Made by a program: the position numbers and the translations under genes
Notes under the pieces: model-generated
What the model saw: the letters and a program-made list of their open reading frames with translations, nothing else
What the model was told of the DNA's origin: nothing
The model's database searches: none
Shown here: piece after piece, positions 11,131 to 22,600 of the stretch
Layout of the letters: each line of letters opens with the position of its first letter
Numbering within the stretch: the stretch's first letter is position 1
Source of the DNA: Phlebopus portentosus
Taxonomy: Eukaryota; Basidiomycota; Agaricomycetes; Boletales; Boletinellaceae
Direction of reading: 5' to 3'
DNA length: 64,000 nucleotides
NCBI GenBank assembly: GCA_037892935.1
Contig: JAYXKI010000004.1
Coordinates: forward strand, 496,001-560,000

Positions 11131-12517
11131 TTACTGGTAGACGGCGACGTAGTTTAACTTCCATTGCGCGTAGTCGAAGTTGGTCGAATTCGCAACAGCG
11201 GCGGAGCACGTCCCAGAGCAGGTGCTGGAGAATGCACTTCCCGCCCAGTCACCGCAGAGCGTCGTGTTGATGACGATGCTCATGTCCTTGAAGTACTGGT
11301 CGACATCGCACGTCGAGGAGCTCCAGAACGCCATCGGCACGCCCCAGCTGCTCGGATCAGGCGTCTGTGCGTCAATATCGGATGGGATGGAGCCGCGCTC
11401 AAACCTCCAAATCGAAACGCCGCTGTCATCGATGAGTGTTGCAAAGACACCTCCCGCGATCATGTTGAATCCTAGAAGATGAGGTGTGAGCACCCACTCG
11501 CCACATCAGGCAGCAGAGATATCATTCATACCATGACCATATGAGGTGGTAGATGGATCACTAAAGCCACAACCTGCATTGCTACTGCCAGAACTAGCAC
11601 AGGTTGTTCCCAAGATGTTCGCGGCGAAAGCCTGGATCTTGCCCGTGGTTTCATTAACAGTCGAAGAGGTCGGGCTCTCGTCGAGGGTGCATCCGTCACT
11701 AGTGTGGAGAGTGTACTGATTGTATTGATATTCTGCGGGCGAAAACAACAGTCAGCACATTTCCTAAACATTTCATTTACAAGGGCAACAACAACGCCGT
11801 AACAGTGAGATAAATGAACAATATTAATTAATGTAAGGTTTGAGGAGGAAAAATAGATCGTGTGAATTTATTTGTCATCATTGACAATAAGGGTTTTGTT
11901 TTTACAACATTATACCCGCAACGAAACGGCGGCCGGCGTAAAACTTTCACTCACCATTCACACCCTCAAGGATATCGATCTCGCCATTGTTGGGCCAGTC
12001 GGGACCGACGAGCCACAGCGCGGGCCAGACAGAGCAGCCATGCGGCATGGCGTAAATGTCCGCAATGATGAGGCCCTTAGAATACGAATTCTTGGACTGA
12101 ATGCGCACGGAGTTGCGGTATTCCCCCTCGGAGAGGTCGTCGGCGTTGTCGACAGCTAGCACAGTCGTACCGTCAGACTGGACGTGTGCGAGGTTCGCGT
12201 TCGTCGCATCCTCTTGAGACAAATAGTTCACCATTCCATTTGTCGGGTCTGCATCCGAGTAGAAGTCGAAGCCGCTGTGCCACGGTTAATTATAAGATAA
12301 ATGAATTAAATTGAGCGGATCATTCCAAACAAGCGGAAGAGAGGGTCGGGGGAGCTCACTCGAAGAAACTATCGCCCTGATGGAAGTCGACAAGCGAGTA
12401 GGATGAACGGCGGTGGAAACGCTTGTTGTGGTCGGCGAGTCGGCGGGAATCAAGGGACCGGCCGCTGACAGCCAGCGCAGCGAACGGCAAGGCGAGGAGG
12501 GCAGCGGAAAGATACAT
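11131..12517 (-). CDS. secreted GH16 endo-beta-1,3(4)-glucanase
   Basis: Extracellular glycoside hydrolase of family 16, laminarinase-like, cutting beta-1,3 or mixed beta-1,3/1,4 glucans by a retaining mechanism. The start at 12517 gives MYLSAALLALPFAALAVSG, a clear signal peptide, followed by an Arg-rich stretch that may be a propeptide. The retaining motif E-x-D-x-x-E appears as GEIDILEGVN (about 11960-11990), with nucleophile and acid/base Glu both present. Conserved neighbours are RNSVRIQSK, MPHGCSVWPALWLVG, YTLHTSDGC and NTTLCGDWAGSAF; the ending LNYVAVYQ is typical of fungal Lam16-like enzymes. Introns lie at about 12296-12360, 11733-11955 (unusually long, about 220 nt) and 11475-11520, all with consistent phase. 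Full length, about 330 residues, no cellulose-binding module. Likely roles are wall remodelling or use of beta-glucan; regulation is not visible. Confidence 0.92.
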
Positions 12518-14302
12518 AGCGAATCTAGATAGAGACGAATAGTAATAAGGAAAAGAGAGAACAAGAAACGCTCTAGGGCGGGGCAGAAGAGACTCTGAAG
12601 AGTGAAAGATGAAGGAGGGGATGAGTATAAAAGAGTGTGATAGCGGTTTGATTTTAAGCGAGGTGGCTCTGAAGGAAACCACGAGTAGCTGAATGCATGG
12701 ACGGCATGGCCTCCGTACTGCGACTACGCAAGCTGGCTGATCTACTTATTGTGTCGAAAAAGGTAAATTTTGTTCCGGTGGCTAGCTTGGCTAGCAACGC
12801 CCCTGATCATCAACTTATACTCTAAATGCGGTACAATGATTTCCGTTGTGCTCATACTTGCATGCCTATCCAGCCTGTATCAATCCGTACGACGAGAGGC
12901 GCACGCCTCATGCGGATTACTTACGGCAGCTCGTTTGTCCAATATTAATGATAGTCTCCGACGTATGAACCCTACAAATACAGCCTCTTCCAATATATGT
13001 TATTTCTGCCTTGATCGTTCCCACCTGAGCCTTTCCGCAGTTACCCCTAGTACCCCATATATCGTCTTCTCTTAACATATCGTGATGGTGGAGCCGATAT
13101 AGATTGATACGTAAACGCCCAGAGCACAGAAAATTTCAGACAGAACTCGCCAAAGGCTTCAAAACGTTAACCCGGTCGCCTTGTCTCGACTCGGAAAAAT
13201 AAGGTCATATATCCTCTATCAATATCGATTAGATTTACAGTATGTTCAACTTCATCTCGAAAATAGATAAAGAATGCGGACTTGTCTGCTGCATTCCCTC
13301 AATGGGGTTTACACTGCATCAAGAATCCAGAGTCCACGAAGTGATCCTATAACATTCTCGACGTCCAAGGCGCTCCTCGCAGAACCGAGTCCGTAACTTC
13401 CGGGATTGCAACAGTCGCAAGGAACATGATCGCCTCGCTTCTACCGCGATTTGCGATGACGAAGCGCAGAGTATCCCGTATCCATACTCATCTCCATCTC
13501 GCGGCAGACAGCGGAGGCTTCTCAAGTATTGAGCACGCCATTGGTTGCCACGGAGATGTGACAACGGCACGAACATGCACAAGCTTTTTGACAATGCGAA
13601 GGAGAAAGAGTCGCACTGTGGACAGGCCATGGAACAACGTCCTGTGCCACAAGGAGCGACCGAGGTGCCAGAGCCCAAAGTGGAATGCGAAATGCGACGA
13701 AATGAAAGTTCGAAGGCTGAGACTGAGGCATTCCGCTTGCTACATGGTCTCATTGGGAGTCTGGCTCCGAATAGTAACTCCAGCTTCTTTCATTGGCCAT
13801 ATATTTGATTGATAATTGTTGATAATTCTAAATTTTCCCAGTCCTCGTGTAATCAGAGAAGGACTTGACGCCGTGTCTCCCTAAAAATATCCATCTCTTA
13901 CAGTTTGATGAATTGTACCGTTGGCTGTTCGGGACAGGACGCTCAGACATCGCTCATCTACGCGAGAGGATCACACTATCTCACGGGAAAAGGTGAAATG
14001 CATGAATAAAATTACAGATGCTGTACGGGAAATGACACATACAGACGTGACATGAAGGCGAGCTGCAAGAAGAAACCACGAAAGGATGGGCGGAGTAACG
14101 AACGTGCGGGAAATGCGCTGATATCGCGAGACCACAGCATTGAAATTAAGAAGCCCGTCGCCATTTCCAGATGGCCATCTTGCGCATCTCGTTTCAACAT
14201 CGGTCGCATCTATACCGTCTTTAAGCATTATGTGTATGGGTAGCTCCGGCCGAATAGAGCGAGGTATGGAGCCTCTCTCTGTGCATGCGTGAAGGCCGCG
14301 TA
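12518..14302. other. intergenic, about 1.8 kb
   Basis: It lies upstream of the GH16 gene (minus strand) and downstream of CRIPT (minus strand). Open frames on both strands at 13319-13812 overlap each other, and neither shows a family motif or a convincing splice chain. I see no gene I can support. Confidence 0.45.
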
Positions 14303-14932
14303 TCACTTGCTTGACATGACGTAACTGCTCGTGTCTAGGACTTGTTTGCCACAAATCGCACAACAGCCTTTCTTATAGGCGCATCCTACAGGCGCGAAAT
14401 GCAAGAGGGCGAAGGATGTAACATAGGTAGGAGAGTATCGTTAAAGGAAACGTGACAACAGAAGTCAGTGGATATGAATGAAGGCGGCTTAAGGCGCACG
14501 TACCATGGCAGTACTTCGCAGCATTCTGCGTCGTAGGTTGCTTACAGTCCTTGCACTTTCCTTTATATGGCTAGAAACACACAGAAGTCAGCACATCCCA
14601 TCGATGCATTCAAGCCCGGAAATGAACAAAACCGAAACCGGAGATACATAGATAGCGATCTTGACAGCCAATACGATTGAAGGTGAAAAGAAGAGGAAAG
14701 AAGAGTTGGTGATATGGCAACATACCGAGAACCTAGTCTTCTTTGCCAGCTTCATCTCTCCGACCTTCCGCGAGCCCGCCTTGATGCTGTCCGACGACGA
14801 AGTGAACGGGTCGGGCGCGGCGACCTTGGAGAGTTTCTAGATATTTAAACAAGCAATGTAAGTGCCCGAGACTCATTGAATAGATAATGGAGCGCAACTT
14901 TCACATACCTTCTCACATTTCTTGCACACCAT
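14303..14932 (-). CDS. CRIPT: CRIPT family cysteine-rich protein
   Basis: About 94 residues in four exons. It starts MVCKKCEK and continues KLSKVAAPDPF, KAGSRKVGEMKLAKK, then PYKGKCKDCK, AAKYCHG, CAYKKGCCAICGKQVLDT, ending at 14303. The CxxC pairs (MVCKKC, CKDC, CxxCAYKKG, CAIC) and the VLDT tail are the CRIPT signature, length matches the family (about 100), and each junction is in frame. The animal protein was named for binding PDZ domains, but the deeper conserved role is in splicing: human CRIPT was seen in the activated minor (U12-type) spliceosome. What it does in a fungus is inference. The C-terminal PDZ ligand of animal CRIPT (YKQTSV) is replaced by SYVMSSK, so PDZ binding is not expected. 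Confidence 0.92.
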
Positions 14933-15276
14933 GGCTTGCGGCTTGCGTCGATGGTGATGGTTAGTGTAAGTGTACCAAATGTCGATCAGGCTGACCTAAA
15001 CAAGTTTCACAGCCACCGGACGTCGATCTTGAAGACAGAATCGATCGACGCTCTCCCTAAAGTAGTTCGTCATCGTCGACTGTTCAGTTTCAAATCGCGC
15101 AAATCTCTATCGTGAAATCTCTCTGCGTCCGCGCATCTAAACTCTAGTGACAAGTAGAATTTTTTATCTCTTCATACGTTCGCTTAATAATGATCTGAAT
15201 GAAACCGCTACGTTGTATTCATCATGAATATTTTGCAAGACATTCTTTAATGACGCTGTCTTCAGAACGAAAATAT
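14933..15276. other. intergenic, promoter of CRIPT
   Basis: About 340 bases upstream of CRIPT and downstream of the next minus-strand gene. No feature recognised. Confidence 0.5.
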
Positions 15277-16011
15277 TCAGCATGGTATGACAAGAAGCGG
15301 ATGATCAAAAAGTTTTCTCTTCTTCGCAGCAGCCCGCTCTGCTTCCACAGCTATGCAGTCACCATCGTCGAAGACCTCACGAATGACTCCCGCACTATCC
15401 TCTTCGAAAACAATCCTTCTGCCCCTCTTGGATCCGATGGTGAGGACTTGTGGGACCGGATTTTTCGGTGCCAGGATTTCCTTAAGCTCACGGCGAAGCT
15501 TTCTCCTGAAGAAAGAGACTCAAATCAATGGTATTGGTATACAGGAAACTCGGTCTAGCTTACTGTATGAACGAACAGAGGACTTTATGCTGGAACCAAC
15601 TCTGAAACGTAGAATATTTTCTAAATTTGCGATATCTCGTCTTCTCGCACCCGCCACAAGTCCAGGAATTTCCAGTCCTCTTCAAGTCCGGATCGTGTTT
15701 TACGAAGTCCCGCTTTTCTGCAGAAGACGTCCGAGTTTGTCCAGTGGTTGCTTCAACTATGGTAATATCCTTTTCGCCGTTCTTCACATAAACACGGCCG
15801 TCCAAGGTGTAATACAATCTGTTCGGCCTGGTTGAGATTCGAGTCAGTATGTGAGGTTGACAACTTACAATGTCTCTATCGTGTTACCCTTCCTGACAAG
15901 TGCCTTTGTATAAGTGCGGTCGAAATATTGCTCCGCCTTGCGAAGTTGAGCTGGCTTGCCTTCATTATTGATGATGAGACTCACCTGGACGCGACCCCTT
16001 TTAGACGGCAT
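15277..16011 (-). CDS. uncharacterised protein with a CxxC...HxxxC zinc-finger-like block
   Basis: Three exons read in phase from the ATG at 16011 (MPSKRGRVQVSL) to TGA at 15277: an intron at about 15833-15880 joins IETL to PNRLYY, and one at about 15495-15550 joins FIQ to RKLRRELKEI. The last exon has no ATG but is clearly coding (APKNPVPQVLTIG, then an acidic stretch and AAAKKRKLF, a likely nuclear-localisation signal). The middle carries SWTCGGC and, about 20 residues on, FQHKVLC, which together fit a C2HC zinc site. I do not recognise a named family. A coding-like open stretch on the same strand at about 16143-16283 (ELRFFVNGELNDSTIRR) may be an extra 5' exon, so the true start could lie upstream. 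The protein is at least 205 residues. It is the nearest neighbour downstream of DNMT5 on the same strand. Confidence 0.6.
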
Positions 16012-16699
16012 TGCTTGGGGAGGGCTACAAGAACTTGGCGTCGAGTCTGTTGCATTTATATTCAAGCTAACATATGTTTCCCGCTTTGTCTCCCCTCCGA
16101 CCTCATACTACGCCGATATGTGATTTCTGTGAGGCTTGTCTTCTAGAAGTGCTCGAATCTCGATTCCTTCACGCAAAACCTCCGTATCGTAGAATCGTTG
16201 AGCTCTCCGTTAACGAAGAAGCGCAATTCACGACGGCTTTCAATACGACTCGCTTCCGAACTACGATCCGCTTCTTCTATCTATGCCATCAAATAGTCCA
16301 GAGACGTGCACTTATGTTCTCGACTGGAAGGCCTTCTGGATCTACAATTCCCGAACTTGTTAGACGTGTTAGACATCAAGTATATCTAATCAGTAGCCGA
16401 TCTGAGAAGAATGGTAGGGTAGAGATAAGGGAGCATCTTCGTGCGTCGGACTATTAGTACATACAGAACAAGGTATTATATTCGAGAAATTAGCTTCTTT
16501 AGGTAAAAAGACTTGTCTACAAAGCTGCAAAGCATAAAATCTACAACATTAATGTCTTTATATACAAAGCTATATACAAAGCAATGCGATCCAAAATAAA
16601 ATGCACTTCCCTATCCGTTGAGGACAAAGAAAAAAAGCATGACGGAAAGTATCATAGCACGCCAAACAAGAACTATTAAAACTACATGACAACCTTCGA
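16012..16699. other. spacer with a possible upstream exon
   Basis: It lies between the DNMT5 stop and the start chosen for the next minus-strand gene. The minus-strand stretch 16143-16283 is open and coding-like (see the neighbouring gene). Nothing else is recognised in the remaining 500 bases. Confidence 0.4.
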
Positions 16700-19600
16700 T
16701 CATACTTTTCGTTTCGTGCGTTGTTCGAAGACCTCCACGTCAATCGTATTCGTACTGAGGAAGCGCCAGATATGAACAAGTTTTGTCTGACCGTACCGTC
16801 GCAGACGCCCGATCGCCTGAGTTTCGCAAGAGTCGTAGATCTCCTGTGTAGGAGTCAGCAAAGGACTGAGGAAGATCGCATGATTTGCTCCGGTAAGATT
16901 TGCTCCGCTTGCACTTTCATCTGTGACATTCAGAAGCAGAACTCTCTCCTCCGAGTCATTCTGGAACTTCTCGAGATTTTTCGACTTCTGCGAAGCACTG
17001 CCCTTGATTTCAAGGAACTTGATCTTGTTCGCAGTGAAGGCTTCCGCGACTTTCTTCATCAGATCCGGGAACTGCACGAACACCAGAACACGCTCTTGCT
17101 CAGGGATCCGCTTCCTGGGAAAAAAAACTTAGTAAAATCTACCACCAGTCTTTGATAGGGAACGGTACCGACTTGATGAGCTCGACAACCTTCTCGAGCT
17201 TGAGCCCGAAGTGCCTTCCATTGCCGTCCCGTGCAACGTCATCGACACCGAGTGTATCGCCTTTGACCACATTGATGACGCGAGCCGCAGCTTTGCAAGC
17301 GCCGGATTGGGCATAAACGCATTCCTCGCGTTCCGCATGGCTCATCACACATGTCATGCAGCCCGTATGACCGCAGGAGGACAGAACGGCGATGTCCTCG
17401 ATCGTGACATTCTGTTTTCCACACGAAGGACACGCAACCGTTGGCGGCTTCTCCGCTTGACGCTGCAGATCACGCACGACGGTGAAGTACCTCAAGGAGC
17501 GGACCCGACCGACGAGTTCCTTTGTGAGTCGACGAATTTCGTGAGTAAGCTCGCGAATGTCCCAAATCAGGTCCTTGATATCGTTCGAGACGTCCTTTCC
17601 CCTGTCCTTTCTCCTGTCTTTTGCGCTCTTTCGTACATCGAGTGATTTATTCGTAAGACGGGAAAGAGGCCCATCGATTCCAGCTACCTTGAGAAGCTCG
17701 AGCGCGATTGCAGAAGCGTCTGTATCTCCGACGCCTTCATCTCGGGTCACTCGGACATATTCTTGGAAGTAGGTTTCTGTTTCCGTCTTCCCGATATCCC
17801 TCTGTAACACGAGAGCCTCCTCCAATTTGTTGACAAGCTCCTTCTTGCAGTCGTCGAGCTGCTTCGTACGCTCCTGGACGATAACCTCGCACGCCTTCAT
17901 CGCATTCTCTTCATCCCTGACGTCGAGATCGAAATGAGAGCAACGCTTGAGAAGAGCCTCTTCTGCAGAGCTGCATAGGAAGCGTCATAAATCACTGTTG
18001 AATGATATTTTCTCAATATAGGAACTTACTTGCTTTCACCCAGAGCCTGGGCCAGCCGTTTCTCTCGATCGCTCTCCGACTTCCTCCCGCGCTTGATCGT
18101 CATGTCTAAGGCGCGCAGATGATGTTCGAGCTCGAGATAAATAGCACGTTCCGCGGCTGGAAGATTGACTTCCTCAATGTTCTCTACCCAGGGGATCTCG
18201 TCTATCTCGGCGATATTCTGTAACAGCGTGTTAGACTGAATGAACGACTACGGCATATTGTCAGACGAACCTGGCGTACGAACTGATCCAAAAAACTTTG
18301 TCCAAGTTGGTGACGATGTACATGCCACTCCAGACTGTGCACCTCGCGAAACGAGTGGAATTTCTCGGATTCTAGACAAAAAGCTCAGATTGAATAGCAT
18401 CAATAGCAGGATGAACATACCAGTCTGCTCTCTCTGACGCTTCTTTACCAGCGCAGACTGTCCTTCTCCGTCATCATCAATACCAAGGTGGATATCCAAG
18501 AAAGCGGCGATAGTTTTCAAAGCGGCGAAGTCATGGATAGGCGGAGTACCAGAAAGAACCCAGCGACGAGAGGCAGTGAGCTTTTGAACCATGGAAAGAA
18601 TCTTGCCCTCTAAGTACGTGTACTCATCGATGACTAGTCGAGCAAAGTGGAACATTTCGAGAGGTGGCGCATGCATCTGCTTCCAATCCTTCTTTGCTTT
18701 GCTCTTGAGTTTCCATGGATCTGTTTCTTCTCGCAGCTTCACGGGTTTCGCAGGTTTTGCGACTTTCGGCTTCTTTGCCTTCTCAGACTTGGCACCTTCG
18801 TTTGCTTTCGACGTGGCAGAAGTCTTGACTTTCTTCGAAGGACGACTCGTTTTTACAGGTTTCTTTGACGTCTTTTACCCGTTTCAGAGTCCGAAGCCTC
18901 GAAGTTATCCAAGTCTTCGTCCTCGTCCTCGTCCTCATCCTCTTCTTCAGTTTCCGCGAATGAGTCCTCATAGTCGGATGACTCCGCTTTGCGTTTCGCT
19001 GGTTTCTTGAACTTGGGCTTCGTAACTGCTGCCTTAGCCTTCCCTTTTGGAGTCGCTTCTACAATGTCGTCGTCGTCGTCATCAGACTCAATGATAGAGA
19101 CTCGACTCAGACGTTGTCGAAAGCGCGGCTTTGCATCTTCAACATCTGATGATTCGGCAGCGGAGGACGGCTCGGAGCTCGGCGGAGGAGTTGCCTCGAC
19201 AGCGGAAGAATATGATGATGAAGGCACAGCTTTTGCCTCCTTGTCAGACTTATACATCGGAATGACAACCTCGACCATCATTTTCGAAGGAGGCGAGAAA
19301 CGATCTAGCTGGTGCTCATCAACATCCATAACTTCACTTTGTGTCTCGTTTGCTGACTGGACGCCTGCAGCTTCTCGGTACTTCACACCTTTCAGTCGTT
19401 TCCTCTGCACGAACATGTCTGCCTCGCTATCTGAAAGTGATTATGCAAATCAGAAAACAGCGTCGATGCTCACCGAGCACCCTATCTTACCTTTCTTACG
19501 CGCCTCATGAATAGCTTCCATGGCTGCTTCCGACCCTTCATTGCGCAAACGCTCCACCTGGTCGCGTAGGGAAGTCAGAATGTGATCCAGTCTGGCATTG

Positions 19601-22600
19601 AAGTATCGCCCGTCTTGGTTCGGCAAAGTCCCTCCAGCCGCAAATGCCTCAAGGTTCGAGAGATAAACACCACTGTGGAACAAATTCGACGCAACCACAA
19701 CAATATCTGCGTCTTGCACCTCTTCAACGGTCAAGGAATTGATATTACTGGCTGTCGAGATAATTACGACCTCAAAATGATCCCCAGTGAACTTCTTTAT
19801 TTCCGAGCCCCATTGTCGAGTGAGATGAGGCGGAACGACCACCAAAGTTCCCCTGACGTAGATTTTACCGCGTAGCTCGTCCTTGGAAGGTCTGGGATCC
19901 CGCTTGACAGACTTTGTGGCACAGTCAATGAGGCCAAGAGTGATTGCAGTTTTCCCGTAACCGACCTCATCCGCAAGCACACCTCCGCGAACACGGACGG
20001 GACGTTGTGCACGTCCTTGAGCACGCCAGTTCAGGTGGGTCAGGACCGCCTCAGCAATTTCCTCCTCGATGAATGGTTCGGCATCCAGAGATTCTTGTCG
20101 AAGCATCCAACCGAGTGAACGCAATTGCTCCTTGCGTAGCGGGATCCTGAAGTGGCGCGGCTGCTCAATCTCTTGATCTGGACGATTGCTCTTCAGTCGG
20201 AACTTTGGCAGGCTCAACTTCGCCGGGTCAACAAAGTTCGTGTCGAAGTGCCACGCAAACCTAGGTCTCTCGGAACGACGTTCAGTTGGCAAACGAGAAT
20301 ATGCACGATGAACCAGAGATGTAAGGTTGGCCCCGATGCGAACCGTGCCCACGCCTGAGACCTCGTCCAGCTTGAGTTGTGTTACGAAAGGCGCGGGCCG
20401 ATTCTTGAGCGCACGCTCATATGCCCCAGCCTGATACGCATCTTCAACAGCTCGGACCTTATTCTTTTCGTTCTTGATCCAACGTATACCCGGAGGCGTG
20501 GGCGAGCACCGGCTGCAAGAATACACTTGTATGTCGTCCGGTAATGTGATTTCTGACCACCGATTGAAGCGTTCGTTGATGTCTTGACACGTTCAATGAG
20601 CCAGGATAATGCCTGGAATGTCACACGCTCGTGGACCTTATCAACTTCAATCCATTTTTCACGGGGCCATTCGGAGCCAGCTTGACCCTTCAAAGACACC
20701 CTGCAAACCAACAAGGCCATAGCATTGGCACAATCCTTTGTCGAAGCATGCACGTCCAATGATCCTGCTGGTATGGCGGAGGAGGCCTCGCGACCCTCGG
20801 AAGACTGGAAGAACGATAAGCAAAGGAAACTCAAAGAATATAGGTTCACGTACTTGAATGGACATAGCACCCGCATTTACCCAGACAGAAGGAATATGGC
20901 ATGCAACAGGTTTTCCCTCTTCGGTAACTTCCGCCTGTCTCCACTTAGGATCCAATTTGCAGACTACGGGTCGCGTCTCTCCGAACTGATATCTCCGCTT
21001 ACTGATGGAAAAGACGAAAGGATCTTGTGCAGGAGTGCCGCATCGTGTTGGATCCAGGAAAAAGAATATGGACGGAAGGGATACGTCGTCGATCGACTCT
21101 CTTCTATGAAGTGCATGTGTTGCAGTACCGCACTTGTCTAGCAAGTTGTAGGTACCGGAGATATCCCGGTCAAAAACAGAAGCCGCCTCTTTGGGTACTG
21201 AGACCTCAAACTTTGAGAAGACTACACGGTCCTTGAACTCGTTGAGGAGTCCAAGACGAGCCTGCCAGGCAGGAACCTTCTCCCCGGTACCCCTAATAGT
21301 CACCTTCACAGAGGAGGGTTTCGGCAAAGCTACCTCCCAGGAACCACTCATCAACGAACCGTTACAACGCATACGGGCGACTGGCATTTCAAGGACTCGG
21401 CGGATCTCACTGTTGGCAGGCTCACTATCTTTGGCATTCGCGAATAGCCTCCATTCGGGTTGCTGTGGATGTAGCTGAAGCTCGAGAGCTCCGTAGGGAG
21501 ACCTGAATATTACAATCCAGATTTCCTGTCGTTTCAACTCCACAAACCGTTGCTCAGCTTCTGCAACCCTCAGCACGGCTTCGCGCCAAGATGTCCACTT
21601 CTTCTCCGGGATGTCAGATGCATGTGCCTGATGAAGGGCGTCTAGAAGGTCCTCAGTCATTCCTTTGACGGAGATACTCATAGGCAATGCTGCCTTCAGC
21701 TCTTGTGCAAACGCTTGAGGGGAAAGGCGAGGTCGATCAGAGAAGTCTATCGCCTGATAATTATGTTCTGGGCGACCGCCGCACTTTTCGCAAGAAGTAG
21801 AATCACAATCTACGCAACGATAAAGGACCCGTGAAGTCATGTCCGTTCGACCTTCACATTCGCATAAACGAACGCTAGCCGCGCCTTTCTAAGAAGGTCC
21901 TTTAATGAGCTCTCTACAGTGGTAGAGAGATCAAGAGGACGCTCAGATAGCTTGTGTTCTCCGGAAATGTGGGCCTCAATATCGGCCTGCGTTAGAGCAT
22001 CGACATCCATGCTTTGGCCACGGTTTGCGTCCACGTCACCATGACCTGCCTTTTCTTCGTAGGTGTCCGAATCGTCACCGCGCTTCAAAAGATTCCTTCC
22101 GACAACCAACGCTGCTAGCATGCATGTCCCAACAACAGTTGTTGACATCGCATTTCCTGCGAGATCAGCTAGTTGATCCTCTGTCTCACGAGTCAAAAGA
22201 AGTTTGTCGACTGGGAGACCCTGCATAGAGAGCGCTTCAAGGCCAACCATCGGTCCACCTCTGTTCGTGATGTAAGGAATCATGGAAGGTGTCAGACACG
22301 GGCACACTCCGAGTCGCTTGGAGCCGATTTCGCGATCAACGTTTTGCGAAAGATTCCACACTTGTCTGTAAATACTCTAGTGAATATGAAGGCAATCAGA
22401 AAGAAGAAATGACTACACGTACGTCTTGAATGAAGGGTCGATCCCTAGCTTAGCGTAGCGCAATAGTGTGATGTCCATGAGATCCCAGACACGTTCGACC
22501 TGTACGACTCCCCAGTCTCCCCAGGCGAAATCAGGAAGCTTACAGAATCCGCCTTCTTCCCAATTAGTGAGGGGACGCTTCGGTCCTAGTCCTTCTTCAA

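Noticed and set aside
13319..13812. Overlapping open frames on both strands, 87-144 codons.
   Set aside because: Mutually exclusive, no motif, no splice partners; typical chance frames.
21881..21920. A 29-nt intron to repair the DNMT5 frame near 21885.
   Set aside because: Much shorter than any other intron in the window; a missing base is simpler.
21837..22361. Reading the DNMT5 region as three genes (MTase, middle protein starting at the ATG at 21840, SNF2 protein).
   Set aside because: The open frame upstream of 21840 continues the Cys cluster (LCECEGRTD directly before MTSRVLYRC), and the whole domain order matches DNMT5. The break is a frame problem, not a gene boundary.
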